Of a stretch of 64,000 nt of DNA, positions 11,239 through 21,113 are shown piece after piece. The stretch covers positions 10,044,001 through 10,108,000 of the forward strand of contig NC_083536.1 of the NCBI RefSeq assembly GCF_032362555.1, written 5' to 3'. A program made the translations under genes and the position numbers. Positions within the stretch are counted from its first letter, which is position 1. Each line of letters begins with the position of its first letter. The stretch is from Amyelois transitella (lineage: Eukaryota; Arthropoda; Insecta; Lepidoptera; Pyralidae). The notes under the pieces are model-generated. The model was not told the DNA's origin, made no database searches, and saw only the letters and a list, made by a program, of their open reading frames with translations.

Positions 11239-12279
11239 TTAAAAGGAACCCTGGCAGTGCGCCGGTCCTGCACATTGCCCACCCAGGGAGACGGATGCAG
11301 CATCAATTTTGCTCGGTCCACGTGAGGGTCCAGACTCTGGTCCTCCCAAGCAGCCAATGTCGCCTGAACACGTGATTCGTAGAGCTGGGCTTTTTTCTTG
11401 CCTTTTGACGTAAATGCCGCCGTTTTTGACCCAGCAGAATTTGTAGGCACATTCCTGGGCTCGTTCTCTGGCAGCACGAAATAAACGACGGTTCTCCGGA
11501 GTCAGCCTCTCGTTCACGTATATTTTGCGGGTAGGCCCACTTTCCACAATATCTTTACTGTCCAGAGACCGCCTAGATCTTGCAGTACTTAAGAATTTAT
11601 CACGTTTGGCTTTTGTTGTAAATCTAACCACAATGGGTCGTGAAAGCCATTTATCTTCAGATTTCCGTCTGGGACCAACACGGACTGCATCATCGATGTC
11701 ATTAGTGTTCATGTCCAGGCCGATTTTAGTGGCAGCAACAAGGACCATATGCACAGGTTCTTCACCATCGGCTTCGTGAACACCCAGAATTTCCACTTCA
11801 TTTCTTAGGGATTGTTGGGCTAAGGACGCAACGTGATCTTCGAGGCTTTTTACCTGGGTTTCTGATTCAGTATTCCGACGTTCGAGGATGTCCTGTTTTT
11901 CCTCTAGGACCTGGATCTTGGCACTTTTATCGAGGAGAGCGCTTGTTAAAGTTTCAATTCGGGATATCATATCCATTCGAAGTATATCTATGTCCGATCG
12001 CATGCCACGCACTTCGATGGCTAAGGTCTGCATACCATCCTCCGGGGGCATTATGTTATCCTGCGGCTCAGTGGATATTTTTTTCCTCATGGTGATATTT
12101 TCAGACTCTGAAGAAATTGATGTCGATGAACGGAGCGGTGTAGAAGTATCCCCTGTCTTTCTTCTAGATGCTCGACATTCTGGGCAAATCCATATAAGAG
12201 CGATTCTCATTTTTTTTTGCCAATAACATAACTGAGTTTGTCCCGTGACTTTATATGTGAATATTATTTTTTTAACCAC
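11239..12279 (-). pseudogene. CR1-like ORF1 protein (coiled coil, RRM-like), 5' end missing
   Basis: The frame opens at 12279, but recognisable sequence begins at WICPEC (about residue 30), the tail of a PHD-like zinc finger whose first half is missing, so the element is 5'-truncated near 12230. Residues 95-160 form a predicted coiled coil (heptads around RIETLTSALLDKSAKIQVLEE). Residues 160-290 resemble the RRM-like core of LINE ORF1/FP-type proteins (NEVEILGVHE, RPIVVRFTTKAKRD, IYVNERLTPENRRLF). The C-terminus after residue 300 is Gly/Pro-rich and reads as unrelated sequence, so the true end may be near ALRITC with a frame change. ORF1 proteins bind LINE RNA as trimers. Confidence 0.7.
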
Positions 12280-13071
12280 TAATACCTATCGGAAGATGTT
12301 TTATACATATAGCTGATTGTTTTAAGACACACAAAAAAAAATAGAAAGTCTCTATAACTGTTAAGTTTCTTCTAAAATATTGATTTTGTCGAAAACCAAA
12401 AACGTGAATGTATGAAAAACCATGTGTCCCATTCTGAAAAACGAAACTTCAACCTCAATTATTGTAGTCATCGCCAAGTAAACTATAAGAATTTTATGAT
12501 GTTTTAATATAGTATGACTAGTAATATATCAGAAAAGCAACGTAACAAAGTAGTTTAGTAATATTTTACAATTAAAATTAACTTATTAGTCTTGTCCCAG
12601 AAGAAGTTCCAAAACTTCATTCCAACTTTTGTTACCTGTTTTTGAACTAGTAAACCTTATATAAAACTACCAAAGCATTTATTTTTTTGGCGTTGGCAAC
12701 ATTGCAACTCCTGTCAAAGTCATTCCAGGTTGTTTAAAAATATTTACTGGCCATTCTGTAGTCGTACACCAAACGTGTTGATTGTGTTCTGAGCAGTATC
12801 CACTTTTTGTTACAGCTGAAAAACGGTAAGTTTGTTGACTGTATTTACGATATTTTTATAATTTTCTTTAGGTAGTATCATTAGATATGTGAATATATTA
12901 GCAAAACGTCTGAAATTAAAGTTAACCTATGTTTTTTCGTTGCTAAATCTTTTTTTCCACTTGTTTTGTTACTTCTTCTTTTGTTACTTTAATACGGTAA
13001 CGTATAAGGGGAAAATAAAATATCAAAAACGGAAAATGTAAAGCTGTGTTTACATTCTGCAGCTCAACAAA
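12280..13071 (+). other. Upstream region of the 897-residue ORF with a likely 5'UTR intron
   Basis: No coding frame is visible. A likely non-coding first exon ends at 12825 with donor ACG|gtaagt, and an acceptor attctgcag|CTC at 13060-13062 lies ten bases before the ATG at 13072. The predicted intron is 12826-13062. The segment also holds four copies of the 9-mer TTTTGTTAC, described separately. No TATA box stands out. Confidence 0.5.
12627..12987 (+). repeat. Cluster of TTTTGTTAC 9-mers, left side of candidate transposon
   Basis: Exact TTTTGTTAC copies lie at 12627-12635, 12805-12813, 12964-12972 and 12979-12987, all on the plus strand. A near match in the opposite orientation (GTAACAAAG) lies at 12542-12550. 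Together with the copies at 17527-18003 they bracket the transposase-like ORF. Sub-terminal repeats of this kind often serve as transposase binding sites; that role here is inference. Confidence 0.5.
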
Positions 13072-15765
13072 ATGGCATTATCATCCGCAGCTGAGAAAAT
13101 GCGACGCTACAGAGAAAGATTAAAGTTAAATCCAGAAAAACATGAGGAATTAAGGAAAAAGAACTTAGAAAGAATAAAATCAAAATATAAGTACAAAAAG
13201 ATATCTGACATGACAGAAAGTGAAAAAACAAAAGTTCGAGCAAAATGGAGAGAACAAAAACGAAAAAAAAAGGAAAGTACTGCAGGTTCCGCTTCGGAAA
13301 CAGCAGCCGAATCGACAAAACAATCGATTCCAACAGCAACGACATACACTACACAGGGACCAGATATTGAACCAAATCCACCGGACCAATGGTTAAAAAA
13401 ATATAATCGCCTACGTAGGTGTACGCAAAAATTAAGATTGAACCTGAGTAAGGCAAAAACTCGAATTGTGGTCTTGGAACGAAACAATGAGACAGCAAGA
13501 AAAAAATATAGAAGACTGCAAATTTTCACTGAAAAGCAAATGAAGAAGTTTGATGCGGAAATTAGTAAAATAAAGGCAAGAAATGAAATTTTAGAATATG
13601 CATTGAAATCGACATACAAAAAGTGCAGTTCAAATAAAGAAAGGAATGTTTTAAAAAATATTGTAACAGATGATACAGTTATTAATAGTAAATCAAAATC
13701 ATTTATTTCTAAAAAAATCGGTGTAAGGGTAAGAGATAGCAAATATAAAAGGAGAAGTACATTTGAAACTAATAAAAATATTATAGAATTTTTTCATCGT
13801 GATGACGTAAGTAGGGCCACGGCGGGTAAACGAGAGTGTAGGACATTAAAAAAAAATAAACAGCAAATTAGATATCTTCTTAATAGCCTGCGTAATTTGT
13901 ACATCAAATATAAAAAAGAAGGTGGTAGAGTTTCGTTTTCTACCTTTTGTAAGATCAAGCCATTTTACATTTTAACTCCAAATTTACGTAATCGGAACAC
14001 ATGCCTTTGCATTAAACATTCTAATATAAATTATAAACTTTTGGCTCTTAAAAAATATAAAACGATTGATTTACGTAATACTGATGATTTGTTAGCAAAA
14101 GTTTCTTGTAGTGTAGAGACGTTTGATTGCATGTATGGAAAATGTACAAACTGTACAAATATTTCATTGAATTACGATTTACAAAATGTATCCATGGATG
14201 AGGCAGTTACATGGCAAGCATGGGAAACTGAAAATCACTTCTATAAAAAAATTACCTCAAATGGTGAACAAGAAATTAAAACCAAAAAGACTGTAAAAAC
14301 ACATAAGACAGGAACACTTAAACAATTGATAACTGCCTTTGAGGCTGATATAGCGGCATTCAAAAAACATAGCTTTAACATGTGGCATCAATCAAAATGT
14401 TATCAAACATGCATCAAAAACTTGGCAGAGGATGAAATAGCAATTCACTGTGACTTTTCCCAAAATTATGAAGGTAAAATGTCAGAGGAGGTGCAATCAA
14501 TGCATTTTGGTGCGTCAAAATCACAGATAACCTTACATACAGGCGTCATATTTTTTAAAGATGGACAAAAGTCATTTTGCTCTGTATCCCCTTCTAATGT
14601 GCACCAGCCGCACGCCATTTGGGCCCACCTTAAACCAATTATAGATTTAGGAAAGACTATGGTTAGTAATCTTAGAAACATTCACGTTTTCTCAGACGGT
14701 CCTAGCTCCCAGTATCGTCAAAAGAACAATTTCTTTTTAATCAATTCTTTTTCAGCATTTTATGGCGTAAATATTACTTGGTCATTTTTTGAAAGTGGTC
14801 ACGGCAAAGGTGTCGCTGATGCAATAGGTGGGATAGTAAAAAGGGCTCTTGACAGAAAGATTTGTTACGGAGAAGATATAATGAACGCTTCTGATGTTTT
14901 GTCAACTTTGAAATCGTCTGTCAAAACAGTTAATGTTTTTTACATAAGCGAAGCAGAAATTAATACGATAAAAGAGTACATACCGAAGAATGTCAAAACT
15001 ATAAAGGGTACTATGGAAATCCATCAAATTATTTCTGAGCCAAACAATGACCATATACAACATCGTAAATTGAGTTGCTTTTGTAGTACTCGTAATAATA
15101 AAATATCTTGTTCTTGCTATGATCCAATTAGTCATACATTTGAGACTGCTACTAAAGCAAAAAATCGCATTTTAATTGACAAGTCGCCTGCATCACCTGA
15201 CTTGGAAACTGTTAGTTTTAAAAGTGACTTAAGTTTATTAGATGCAATAGACGATTTGCCAATAATATTTCTTGACGAGACTGATTTACCAAAAGTATGT
15301 GATTTGAATGAAAATAATAACCGTCCTATTATTTGTACCGATAGTAAAGTAATAGACCATAATTTAAAAAACTTAAATAATAATCTAACTGTATCATCTG
15401 ATCAAATAGAGAGGGACCCAAAAATATTGCCTGGATGTGATTCTGGGAAAGTAATTGATCATACTGTGCAAAACTTAAATAATAATCTAACTGTATCATC
15501 TGATCAAGTAGAGAAGGACCCAAAAATATTGCCTGGATGTGATTCTGGGAAATGTCCTAAGGAAGAAAGGCTCAAAAAACCTTTCAAGAATAAATCTTTG
15601 TCTATTGTCGTAACTCGTCAAGTATTATGCATTCAGTGTAAAAATCCGACTCCGATACATGGATTAGTGAAGTGTATGTGTTGTAAAAAAAATTATTGTA
15701 AAAACTGTACAGAAAATCAAACAAATTTTGATTATATTTGTAATGCTTGTTTTGGAGATGATTAA
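13072..15765 (+). CDS. Intact 897-residue DDE-like transposase of unassigned superfamily
   Basis: A single open frame from ATG 13072 to TAA 15763-15765. The N-terminus is very basic (MRRYRERLKLNPEKHEELRK), followed by a predicted coiled coil at residues 115-180. The central part resembles RNase-H-fold transposases: HCDFSQNYEGKMSEEVQ (about 460-480) with a candidate first acidic residue, HFGASKSQITLHTGV, VFSDGPSSQYRQKNNF (about 540-556) with a candidate second Asp, and FFESGHGKGVADAIGG (about 567-582) with a candidate Glu. Residues 760-830 hold two near-identical copies of a 34-residue unit beginning KVIDH. The C-terminus has a PHD/FYVE-like Cys cluster (CIQCKNPTPIHGLVKC, CMCCKKNYCKNC, CNAC). 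Proteins with the CDFS...SDGPSSQY...GHGKG signature occur in many animal genomes, but I cannot name the superfamily. The flanking repeated 9-mers suggest it still sits inside its own element. Confidence 0.75.
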   Translation: MALSSAAEKMRRYRERLKLNPEKHEELRKKNLERIKSKYKYKKISDMTESEKTKVRAKWREQKRKKKESTAGSASETAAESTKQSIPTATTYTTQGPDIEPNPPDQWLKKYNRLRRCTQKLRLNLSKAKTRIVVLERNNETARKKYRRLQIFTEKQMKKFDAEISKIKARNEILEYALKSTYKKCSSNKERNVLKNIVTDDTVINSKSKSFISKKIGVRVRDSKYKRRSTFETNKNIIEFFHRDDVSRATAGKRECRTLKKNKQQIRYLLNSLRNLYIKYKKEGGRVSFSTFCKIKPFYILTPNLRNRNTCLCIKHSNINYKLLALKKYKTIDLRNTDDLLAKVSCSVETFDCMYGKCTNCTNISLNYDLQNVSMDEAVTWQAWETENHFYKKITSNGEQEIKTKKTVKTHKTGTLKQLITAFEADIAAFKKHSFNMWHQSKCYQTCIKNLAEDEIAIHCDFSQNYEGKMSEEVQSMHFGASKSQITLHTGVIFFKDGQKSFCSVSPSNVHQPHAIWAHLKPIIDLGKTMVSNLRNIHVFSDGPSSQYRQKNNFFLINSFSAFYGVNITWSFFESGHGKGVADAIGGIVKRALDRKICYGEDIMNASDVLSTLKSSVKTVNVFYISEAEINTIKEYIPKNVKTIKGTMEIHQIISEPNNDHIQHRKLSCFCSTRNNKISCSCYDPISHTFETATKAKNRILIDKSPASPDLETVSFKSDLSLLDAIDDLPIIFLDETDLPKVCDLNENNNRPIICTDSKVIDHNLKNLNNNLTVSSDQIERDPKILPGCDSGKVIDHTVQNLNNNLTVSSDQVEKDPKILPGCDSGKCPKEERLKKPFKNKSLSIVVTRQVLCIQCKNPTPIHGLVKCMCCKKNYCKNCTENQTNFDYICNACFGDD

Positions 15766-15936
15766 GATAAAACATATTTTTTCACTGCCTCTAGAATTGG
15801 GTCGCATTTCATTTGAAAATTATATAGTTAATATATAAGACTGACATAATTTTCCAATTATATATGGTACGTTTACGATAATACATAAGGACAATTAATC
15901 TAGTAACATTTTTCTTTCTTTCAGCATTTCATAATA

Positions 15937-16233
15937 ATGGTAATCTATTTCGACATTGATAAGTTCCTCGTGAAACATGACTTTAAAGTATTTGTCAAAG
16001 GAAACTACGAGTGGCCCTGGTTATTGACACATTTTATATTAACAAAGCGATGCCACGGCTGTAAAAATCCTGTCGGCAATCAATTTCCAACTCTACCAAA
16101 CCATTTCGTCATGGTCATGAATAGAACAAATGTAAATAATTTGATGAAAAGCAAATTTTTTTGGTGTCCAATATGCATTCACAATAGTTTGTATGATCAT
16201 TTTCCTACTGACGAATGCGAATACTGCATCTGA
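15937..16233 (+). CDS. Small Cys-rich protein (98 residues), possible second ORF of the same element
   Basis: ATG at 15937 follows an AT-rich stretch and a pyrimidine tract with acceptor-like tttctttctttcag|CAT, so it may begin in a second exon. The product is 98 residues with pairs CHGC (about residue 41), CPIC (about 78) and CEYC at the C-terminus, a spacing that could bind zinc. It begins MVIYFDIDKFLVKHDF. I recognise no family. It lies 171 bases after the 897-residue ORF on the same strand and inside the span marked by the 9-mers, so it may be an accessory protein or the last exon of an alternative transcript. Confidence 0.5.
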   Translation: MVIYFDIDKFLVKHDFKVFVKGNYEWPWLLTHFILTKRCHGCKNPVGNQFPTLPNHFVMVMNRTNVNNLMKSKFFWCPICIHNSLYDHFPTDECEYCI

Positions 16234-16384
16234 TTCTGATTCTGCTCATATTAATGACGGTTTATTTTATATCAGTTTTCACTCAATAATGCTATGTTTA
16301 TCCATTATAAAAGCGAAATTAATATTATATAATTGCCTTACATAAATTGTTGATTGTAATGAAAATTATTCGCGTAGGTTAAAC

Positions 16385-16431
16385 GTTTTCAACTTAGAAT
16401 AATAACGGCGTTATTATTCTAAGGTTTTCAA
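16385..16431. repeat. 31-bp perfect palindrome flanked by 8-bp direct repeats
   Basis: The arms CTTAGAATAATAACG (16393-16407) and its exact complement (16409-16423) flank a single central G at 16408. The palindrome is bordered by GTTTTCAA at 16385-16392 and again at 16424-16431. This looks like two terminal inverted repeats with no interior plus a target duplication. Confidence 0.7.
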
Positions 16432-16654
16432 TCACTCATGTTTTATTTTTAAGAGCAATACAAATACTAAAGAGATTAAAGACTCACTAGAGATATATTG
16501 TTATCCTTGCAAATACTGTGACTGTAGTTTATGTTTAATTTTATTAAATCTCCACAAATGTTTATCATTATGTTATATGTAAAATGTGCCCAATTTTGTT
16601 GTTTATGAAGACCTGAAATATATAGATAGAATAGTTTTAAGTGTTATTTTTTAA

Positions 16655-17300
16655 GTTTTGATCTCAGGTATAATTATAACGTAAGAGTTAAGGCTGAATA
16701 CGACGCGCCAGTGCTGCCACTTTGGAAAATAATTTATATAGGAAAAACGGTAATGTTATTTAAAATTTGGGCAAGGCCAGGCCCTAGATAACTATTATGA
16801 ACAACTATTTATAATTTTATGTAAGAATGTTAAGCTTTGGTGGGCATTTTCGACAACACCGGCCGTTCCTGGTAAAAACGCACACTAAAGCTTAAACATT
16901 ATTACTAAAAACTGTAAAAAGTAGTTTATAAAATAACTTATCGGGTTATCTAGGTCCTAGCTTTACCCAAATTTTAAATTACATCCCTTTTTTTAATAAT
17001 TTATTATCAAAAGTGGCAGCACTTTCCTTCGTATCTGGCCTTAAGTAAAATGTGCCTTTATATTGTTAATTTTTTTGACTGTTTTTATAAAGATTATGTG
17101 ATATATCTATAGCTTGTTGTAAGTATGCATTTTTGATTGGACGCATATCAGAATTGTTCAGAATGGTTCGTTATAAGTACTTTGTAATGTTATATTTAAT
17201 TTCCGATCTCTGGCTATAATATCCTCAAGCCTATAATATCTCAGGGTAAGATTTAAGTAAAATGTGCCTTTAATGTTGTTGTTTATCTGATTGGATTTTA
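16655..17300 (+). repeat. Diverged tandem duplication around the MITE
   Basis: ATCTCAGG…GTAAGAG(TTAA)GTAAAATGTGCCTTTA around the MITE is repeated at about 17237-17275 as ATCTCAGGGTAAGATTTAAG with TAAAATGTGCCTTTAATG. Sequence further right (…TTTTATAAA…GTGATATATC against TTTTATAAA…GTGGTATATT) also matches loosely. It is an old duplication of AT-rich DNA of roughly 200 bases. Confidence 0.55.
16692..17040. mobile_element. 349-bp TTAA-flanked palindromic MITE
   Basis: The two halves are imperfect inverted repeats of about 100 bases: GGCTGAATACGACGCGCC with AGTGCTGCCACTTT at the left, and AAAGTGGCAGCACT with CGTATCTGGCC at the right. Internal blocks also pair (TTTAAAATTTGGGCAAGG against CCCAAATTTTAAA). 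TTAA lies immediately outside at 16688-16691 and 17041-17044, the target duplication typical of piggyBac-type elements. No coding sequence is present, so it would depend on a transposase elsewhere. A diverged copy of the flanking sequence at about 17240 lacks it and serves as an empty site. Confidence 0.8.
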
Positions 17301-17526
17301 TAAAAAAAAATACGTGGTATATTATAACTTGTGCAACGTACGAGTAACGTAATGTATGTTTACTTTTAAACTTTTCTATCAATAAAAATGATAAAAAATG
17401 GAAGTTAGTTTTTTAATTGCCAAATAATTACACGTTTGTGAAAAAAAGACTTCTCAATTTTTTATTAAAATATGTAACTGTGCACACACTTCCTTACATT
17501 TCTTATTTTGTTCCAACATATTCCTA

Positions 17527-18003
17527 TTTTGTTACTGTCCCAGAAAAACGAATCCACAATTCCATCGTAATTTATTTCTATTGATAATTTATTTTAAAAA
17601 ATATATTTCTGTAAGTATATATATACACACACAATTTATATTAAATATAATTTATTGCGTTTTTGTATCTATTCTAAGGCCAACCAAAACTTTAAAGATA
17701 ATTTTCGTCCAGGGTAACAAAATAAAAAAGTTTCATTCAAATTTAAACTGGTTTCATTAGTTTTTTGTATATTTATTTATTAATGTTGTTAAAAAATATA
17801 TAAATTTTATTAAAAATTAGCAACCACTTCCAAATGTTGGTTAGTTTAATTACTTTTGGAGATAAACAAAGTAACAAAATAGGAGTCATTATTCTACCTT
17901 ATCTCAATATTTTCAATTTATTTTATTAAATATTATATAAAATCAAGAACAAAGTGAATTATCTAAAACCTAACAAAATTATGCACCAAAATCCGTAACA
18001 AAA
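17527..18003 (-). repeat. Cluster of TTTTGTTAC/GTAACAAAA 9-mers, right side
   Basis: TTTTGTTAC lies at 17527-17535, and its complement GTAACAAAA at 17714-17722, 17871-17879 and 17995-18003. Most right-side copies are inverted relative to the left cluster, as expected for sub-terminal binding sites of a DNA transposon. The rest of 17400-18020 is AT-rich with no coding frame. Confidence 0.5.
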
Positions 18004-18021
18004 AATAAAAATTATGGTAAT

Positions 18022-18216
18022 TTATTTTTCACCGCTGTTTTTGAAACAGAGGCAAAATTTTTGAGAATTGCTCATAACTATTTCTTCAGGTGTGAGGCCC
18101 GCAGCTTTCGTGCAGGTCATGTCGTAGGTCTTTCTGCAGGATGTCGCGGTACAACATATGTAACGTCCAGTTATCACCTGGCGGCATCCGGCACAGGTCT
18201 GATTTTTAGGCGGCAT
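18022..18216 (-). pseudogene. PHD-like zinc-finger ORF, partial
   Basis: The minus frame gives 64 residues. MPPKNQTCAGCRQVITGRYICC with CRKTYDMTC follows the C4HC3-like spacing of the N-terminal zinc finger in ORF1/gag-type proteins of insect retroelements. The frame ends in unrelated residues (FCLCFKNSGEK) and a stop at 18022, so the rest of the protein is lost. The sequence to the right, up to about 18550, looks like a non-coding leader for this ORF on the minus strand (AGTGGTAAGGGGCGAATAAG just before the ATG). Family is uncertain: LINE ORF1 or the start of an LTR-element gag. Confidence 0.5.
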
Positions 18217-18629
18217 CTTATTCGCCCCTTACCACTGGACCGCACAAAACACGACAGCCAGTATCGCTGAATAAAAGGTATCGTGGTACGCGGGCTGTCC
18301 CAAGCGATGCGGCGGATCGACGATGACTCACTCCGTCCAGTCTCAGATCGCCACGATAATAAATCTTGAATATTATTACGATCACTTTCTTTGAGTAATT
18401 GTCGATTAACACACTTTGTAAGACACGTTTTACACTTTATTTTTATATATAGATCATTGAAATGCAAATGATATAATGCACCAAAAACAATAAATGTTTG
18501 AGAGCGATACAAAAACACGTCTGTTACACTGGCCGCTCCTACCCTACCTATCATTCATATATATCATTCATTCAATCATTCATTATCACGCCGTCTAGTC
18601 GCCAGGCGACCTCAGTGAGCTATCCGTCT

Positions 18630-19586
18630 CACTCGCACGCACCGTATTCAGCCCCTGTTGCCGATACGCTCACACAGTCGAATTCTATGCGGCAAGTACA
18701 AGCGGACTCGAATTCGCGCGCAAATTTAAATAATGTTGCGGTGTCGGTTGTTACTTCGTCTCGTTGTAATGAGCTAGGTAATACCGTTGTTTTACCTACT
18801 GCTTCCGTTTATGTTTATAATAAGAATAAGCGACATAATTTACGTCTATTTTTAGATTGGGCATCTTTGAGCCACTTCATCACAAAATCTTGCTGTGATC
18901 GATTAAATTTAAAAATTACTTCCGCTTCCTCCTCGATAAAAGGTATCGGTCAGACCGAAAGTGTATCATACGGAGTCACTACTCTGAACTTCCATTCCCG
19001 TTTCGATCCTATGTGTTCGTATGATATAGTTGCGCGTGTTATTGACTCGATCACCGACCACCTACCCAACTATGAGTTAGATATTTCTAAATTAACTCAC
19101 CTTAGTGACTTACCAATGGCTGACTATAATTACCATATGCCCGGCGAGGTGGATTGTTTAATTGGTAACGAGCTCTTCCCGTTTCTGTTAGGAAGTGACA
19201 AAGTGACTTCACCGCACTCTTCCGTAGTTGCGTTACAAACTACTCTTGGATATGTAGCCATGGGTAAGACTGCTGTTACGCGCATCAAGCCCTGTCGCAA
19301 TGCTAATAATAAAACTTTCTTTTGTTTTACTGAACAAACTTCAACGCTAGAATCAATTACTCAACGCTTTTGGGAACTCGACAATGTCCCTCATAAAATT
19401 CATATGAGCCCTGACGATCAGGCTTGTGAAGAAATCTTCAAGTCAACTTATTCTCGAGATAGTACCGGTAGTTATAGTGTGCATCTCCCGTTTAAACATA
19501 ATCCTTCAGAATTAGGAAATTCTCATTTTATCGCTAAACGCCGTTTATTGAATTTAGAGAAAAAACTTGATAGTAATCCTGATTAA
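18630..19586 (+). pseudogene. BEL/Pao protease and start of RT
   Basis: The frame has the retropepsin region as LFLDWASLSHFIT, where the usual Asp-Ser/Gln-Gly is DWA, so the catalytic triad is damaged. It continues through GEVDCLIGNELFP and TTLGYVAMGK, the typical end of the BEL protease, then the Pao linker (RFWELDNVP, CEEIFKSTYSRD, GSYSVHLPFK) and AKRRLLNLEKKL. A TAA at 19584-19586 stops it. Confidence 0.8.
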
Positions 19587-19607
19587 CGTACAAATTACAA
19601 CGACACT

Positions 19608-20246
19608 TTGCAAAGTCATATTGATAAAGGTTACTTATCTAAGGTTGAAAATGCATCGTCGGATGACAGCTCTTATTATATTCCGCACAGAGCTGTTTAT
19701 CGCCCCTACAAATTAACTTCGAAAACTCGTATCGTTATTGATGCCAGTAGTAAAACTACTAGTAGAAAGTCTCTTAATGACCTTCTTTATACAGGTCCGA
19801 ATTAACAGACAAGTATATTTGACCTTTTATTAAATTTGCGCATGTTCTCTGTGGCCCTATCTGCGGACATTGAAAAGATGTATTTTCAATTGAAACTTAC
19901 TCCCACTCATCACGCTTTCCAACGTATTTTATATCGATTCGATTCTAGATCTGATATCGATACGTTCGAGTTCAATCGTGTATCTTTCGGTATATCAAGT
20001 TCCCCTTACCTTGCCATGAGAGTCATTCGCCAGCTAGCTGCCGATAGCCGCGATCAATTTCCTCTCGCCGCCACAGAAGCTGAAACTCACATGTACATGG
20101 ATGATTTCATCACATCTATGGATGGCGTAGACGTCGCTCTAAAAGCCAAGTCCGAGTTGATCCAAATGTTTGCCTCTGGTGGCTTTAATCTCACGAAGTG
20201 GATTTCTAATAGTCCCGACCTCATGGACAAGTCGTCCGCAAAGTGA
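19608..20246 (+). pseudogene. BEL/Pao reverse transcriptase
   Basis: In the same frame as the upstream piece, this part reads IPHRAVYRPYKLTSKTRIV, VIDASSKT, SLNDLLYTGPN, a second in-frame TAA at 19803-19805, then LSADIEKMYFQLKL, FEFNRVSFGISSSPYLAMR and MYMDDFITS, the catalytic YMDD. The frame is lost near 20240 and restored near 20370. Confidence 0.85.
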
Positions 20247-21113
20247 AGACGTCATACAATTTGATACTATCGCTTCAACTCCGCATAAGATAGTAGGAAT
20301 GCAGTGGTTACCAACTACTGATCATTTTCAATTCTTAACGAACGCTGATATACAAGAGTGCACCAAGCGCTTCATTACCCGATTACTGCGCGCTTGTTCG
20401 ACCCATTAGGACTAGGCCCGGTGGTCACATACAGGAAACTGCTCGTTCAAGAATGCTGGATGGCTGGCCTTGATTGGGACGATCCAGTGCCTCCCGCGAT
20501 CTTAAATAAATGGACACAATTTCATTATGAACTTGCTTATCTAGAACAAATAAAAATTCCGCGACATGTCGGATTACGTTCTCCGCATGTCATTCTTCTA
20601 GGTTTCGCAGACGCAAGTGAAAAGTGCTATGGCGCTAATGTGTACATTCGCGTTAGTCAAGACTCATACTCACCCGGCTCTGTCCACTTGCTCGCTTCTA
20701 AGTCTCGCGTAGCTTTGCTATCTAAAATGCCACTCGCACGACTAGAGCTGTGCGCCGCTCTTCTTCTCGCTAACCTTCTAGACGCCGTTAGACATACTCT
20801 TTCCCAGAGATGTCATATCAACGAAATATACTCGTTTTCAGATTCATCTGTGGCGCTTACGTGGATTCATTCTCCGCCGTACAAATTCCATACATTTGTG
20901 GCTAATAGAATTACTGAAATTAACTCAAAACTTCCCGCTAGACATTGGTTTCATGTGAAAGGCATTGAAAATCCCGCAGATATTATATCTCGCCCTGTAA
21001 CGCCTAAAGCTCTAGTCAACAATCAATTTTGGTTTAATGGTCCCAATTGGCTAAGCCTTAGTTGTTCTGATTGGCCATTAAACCTTTTACGATTAATCCT
21101 AATGGTTGTTTAG
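20247..21113 (+). pseudogene. BEL/Pao RT end and RNase H region
   Basis: After a frame change the text reads HKIVGMQWLPTTDHF, then in the original frame ARLFDPLGLGPVVTYRKLL and DWDDPVPPAI (Pao connection). RNase-H-like blocks follow: LLGFADASEKCYGANVYI (Asp), LARLELCAALLLANLL (Glu), YSFSDSSVALTWIH (Asp) and GIENPADIISR (Asp). The frame shifts again near 21075. Confidence 0.8.

Larger units (their letters stand above)
7918..12279 (-). mobile_element. CR1-like LINE, 5'-truncated, two ORFs
   Basis: The element reads on the minus strand: ORF1 (12279-11239), a gap of about 200 bases, ORF2 endonuclease and RT (11031-8242), and an AT-rich 3' region to about 7918, where it meets the MULE terminus. 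ORF1 with a zinc-finger, coiled-coil and RRM-like plan plus an APE endonuclease and an RT without RNase H fits the CR1/L2/Daphne group. I could not identify a 3' tail repeat or target duplication. Confidence 0.75.

Noticed and set aside
11007..11477. 156-codon minus-strand ORF overlapping ORF1 of the CR1-like LINE
   Set aside because: Its first third is an out-of-frame reading of ORF1 and the rest is the ORF1-ORF2 spacer; no motif.
13107..13742. 211-codon minus-strand ORF rich in Phe and Leu
   Set aside because: It is the antisense of the Lys/Glu-rich N-terminus of the 897-residue protein; hydrophobicity is a by-product of A-rich codons.
18174..18554. 126-codon minus-strand ORF
   Set aside because: It overlaps the leader of the PHD-like ORF in another frame and shows no protein features.
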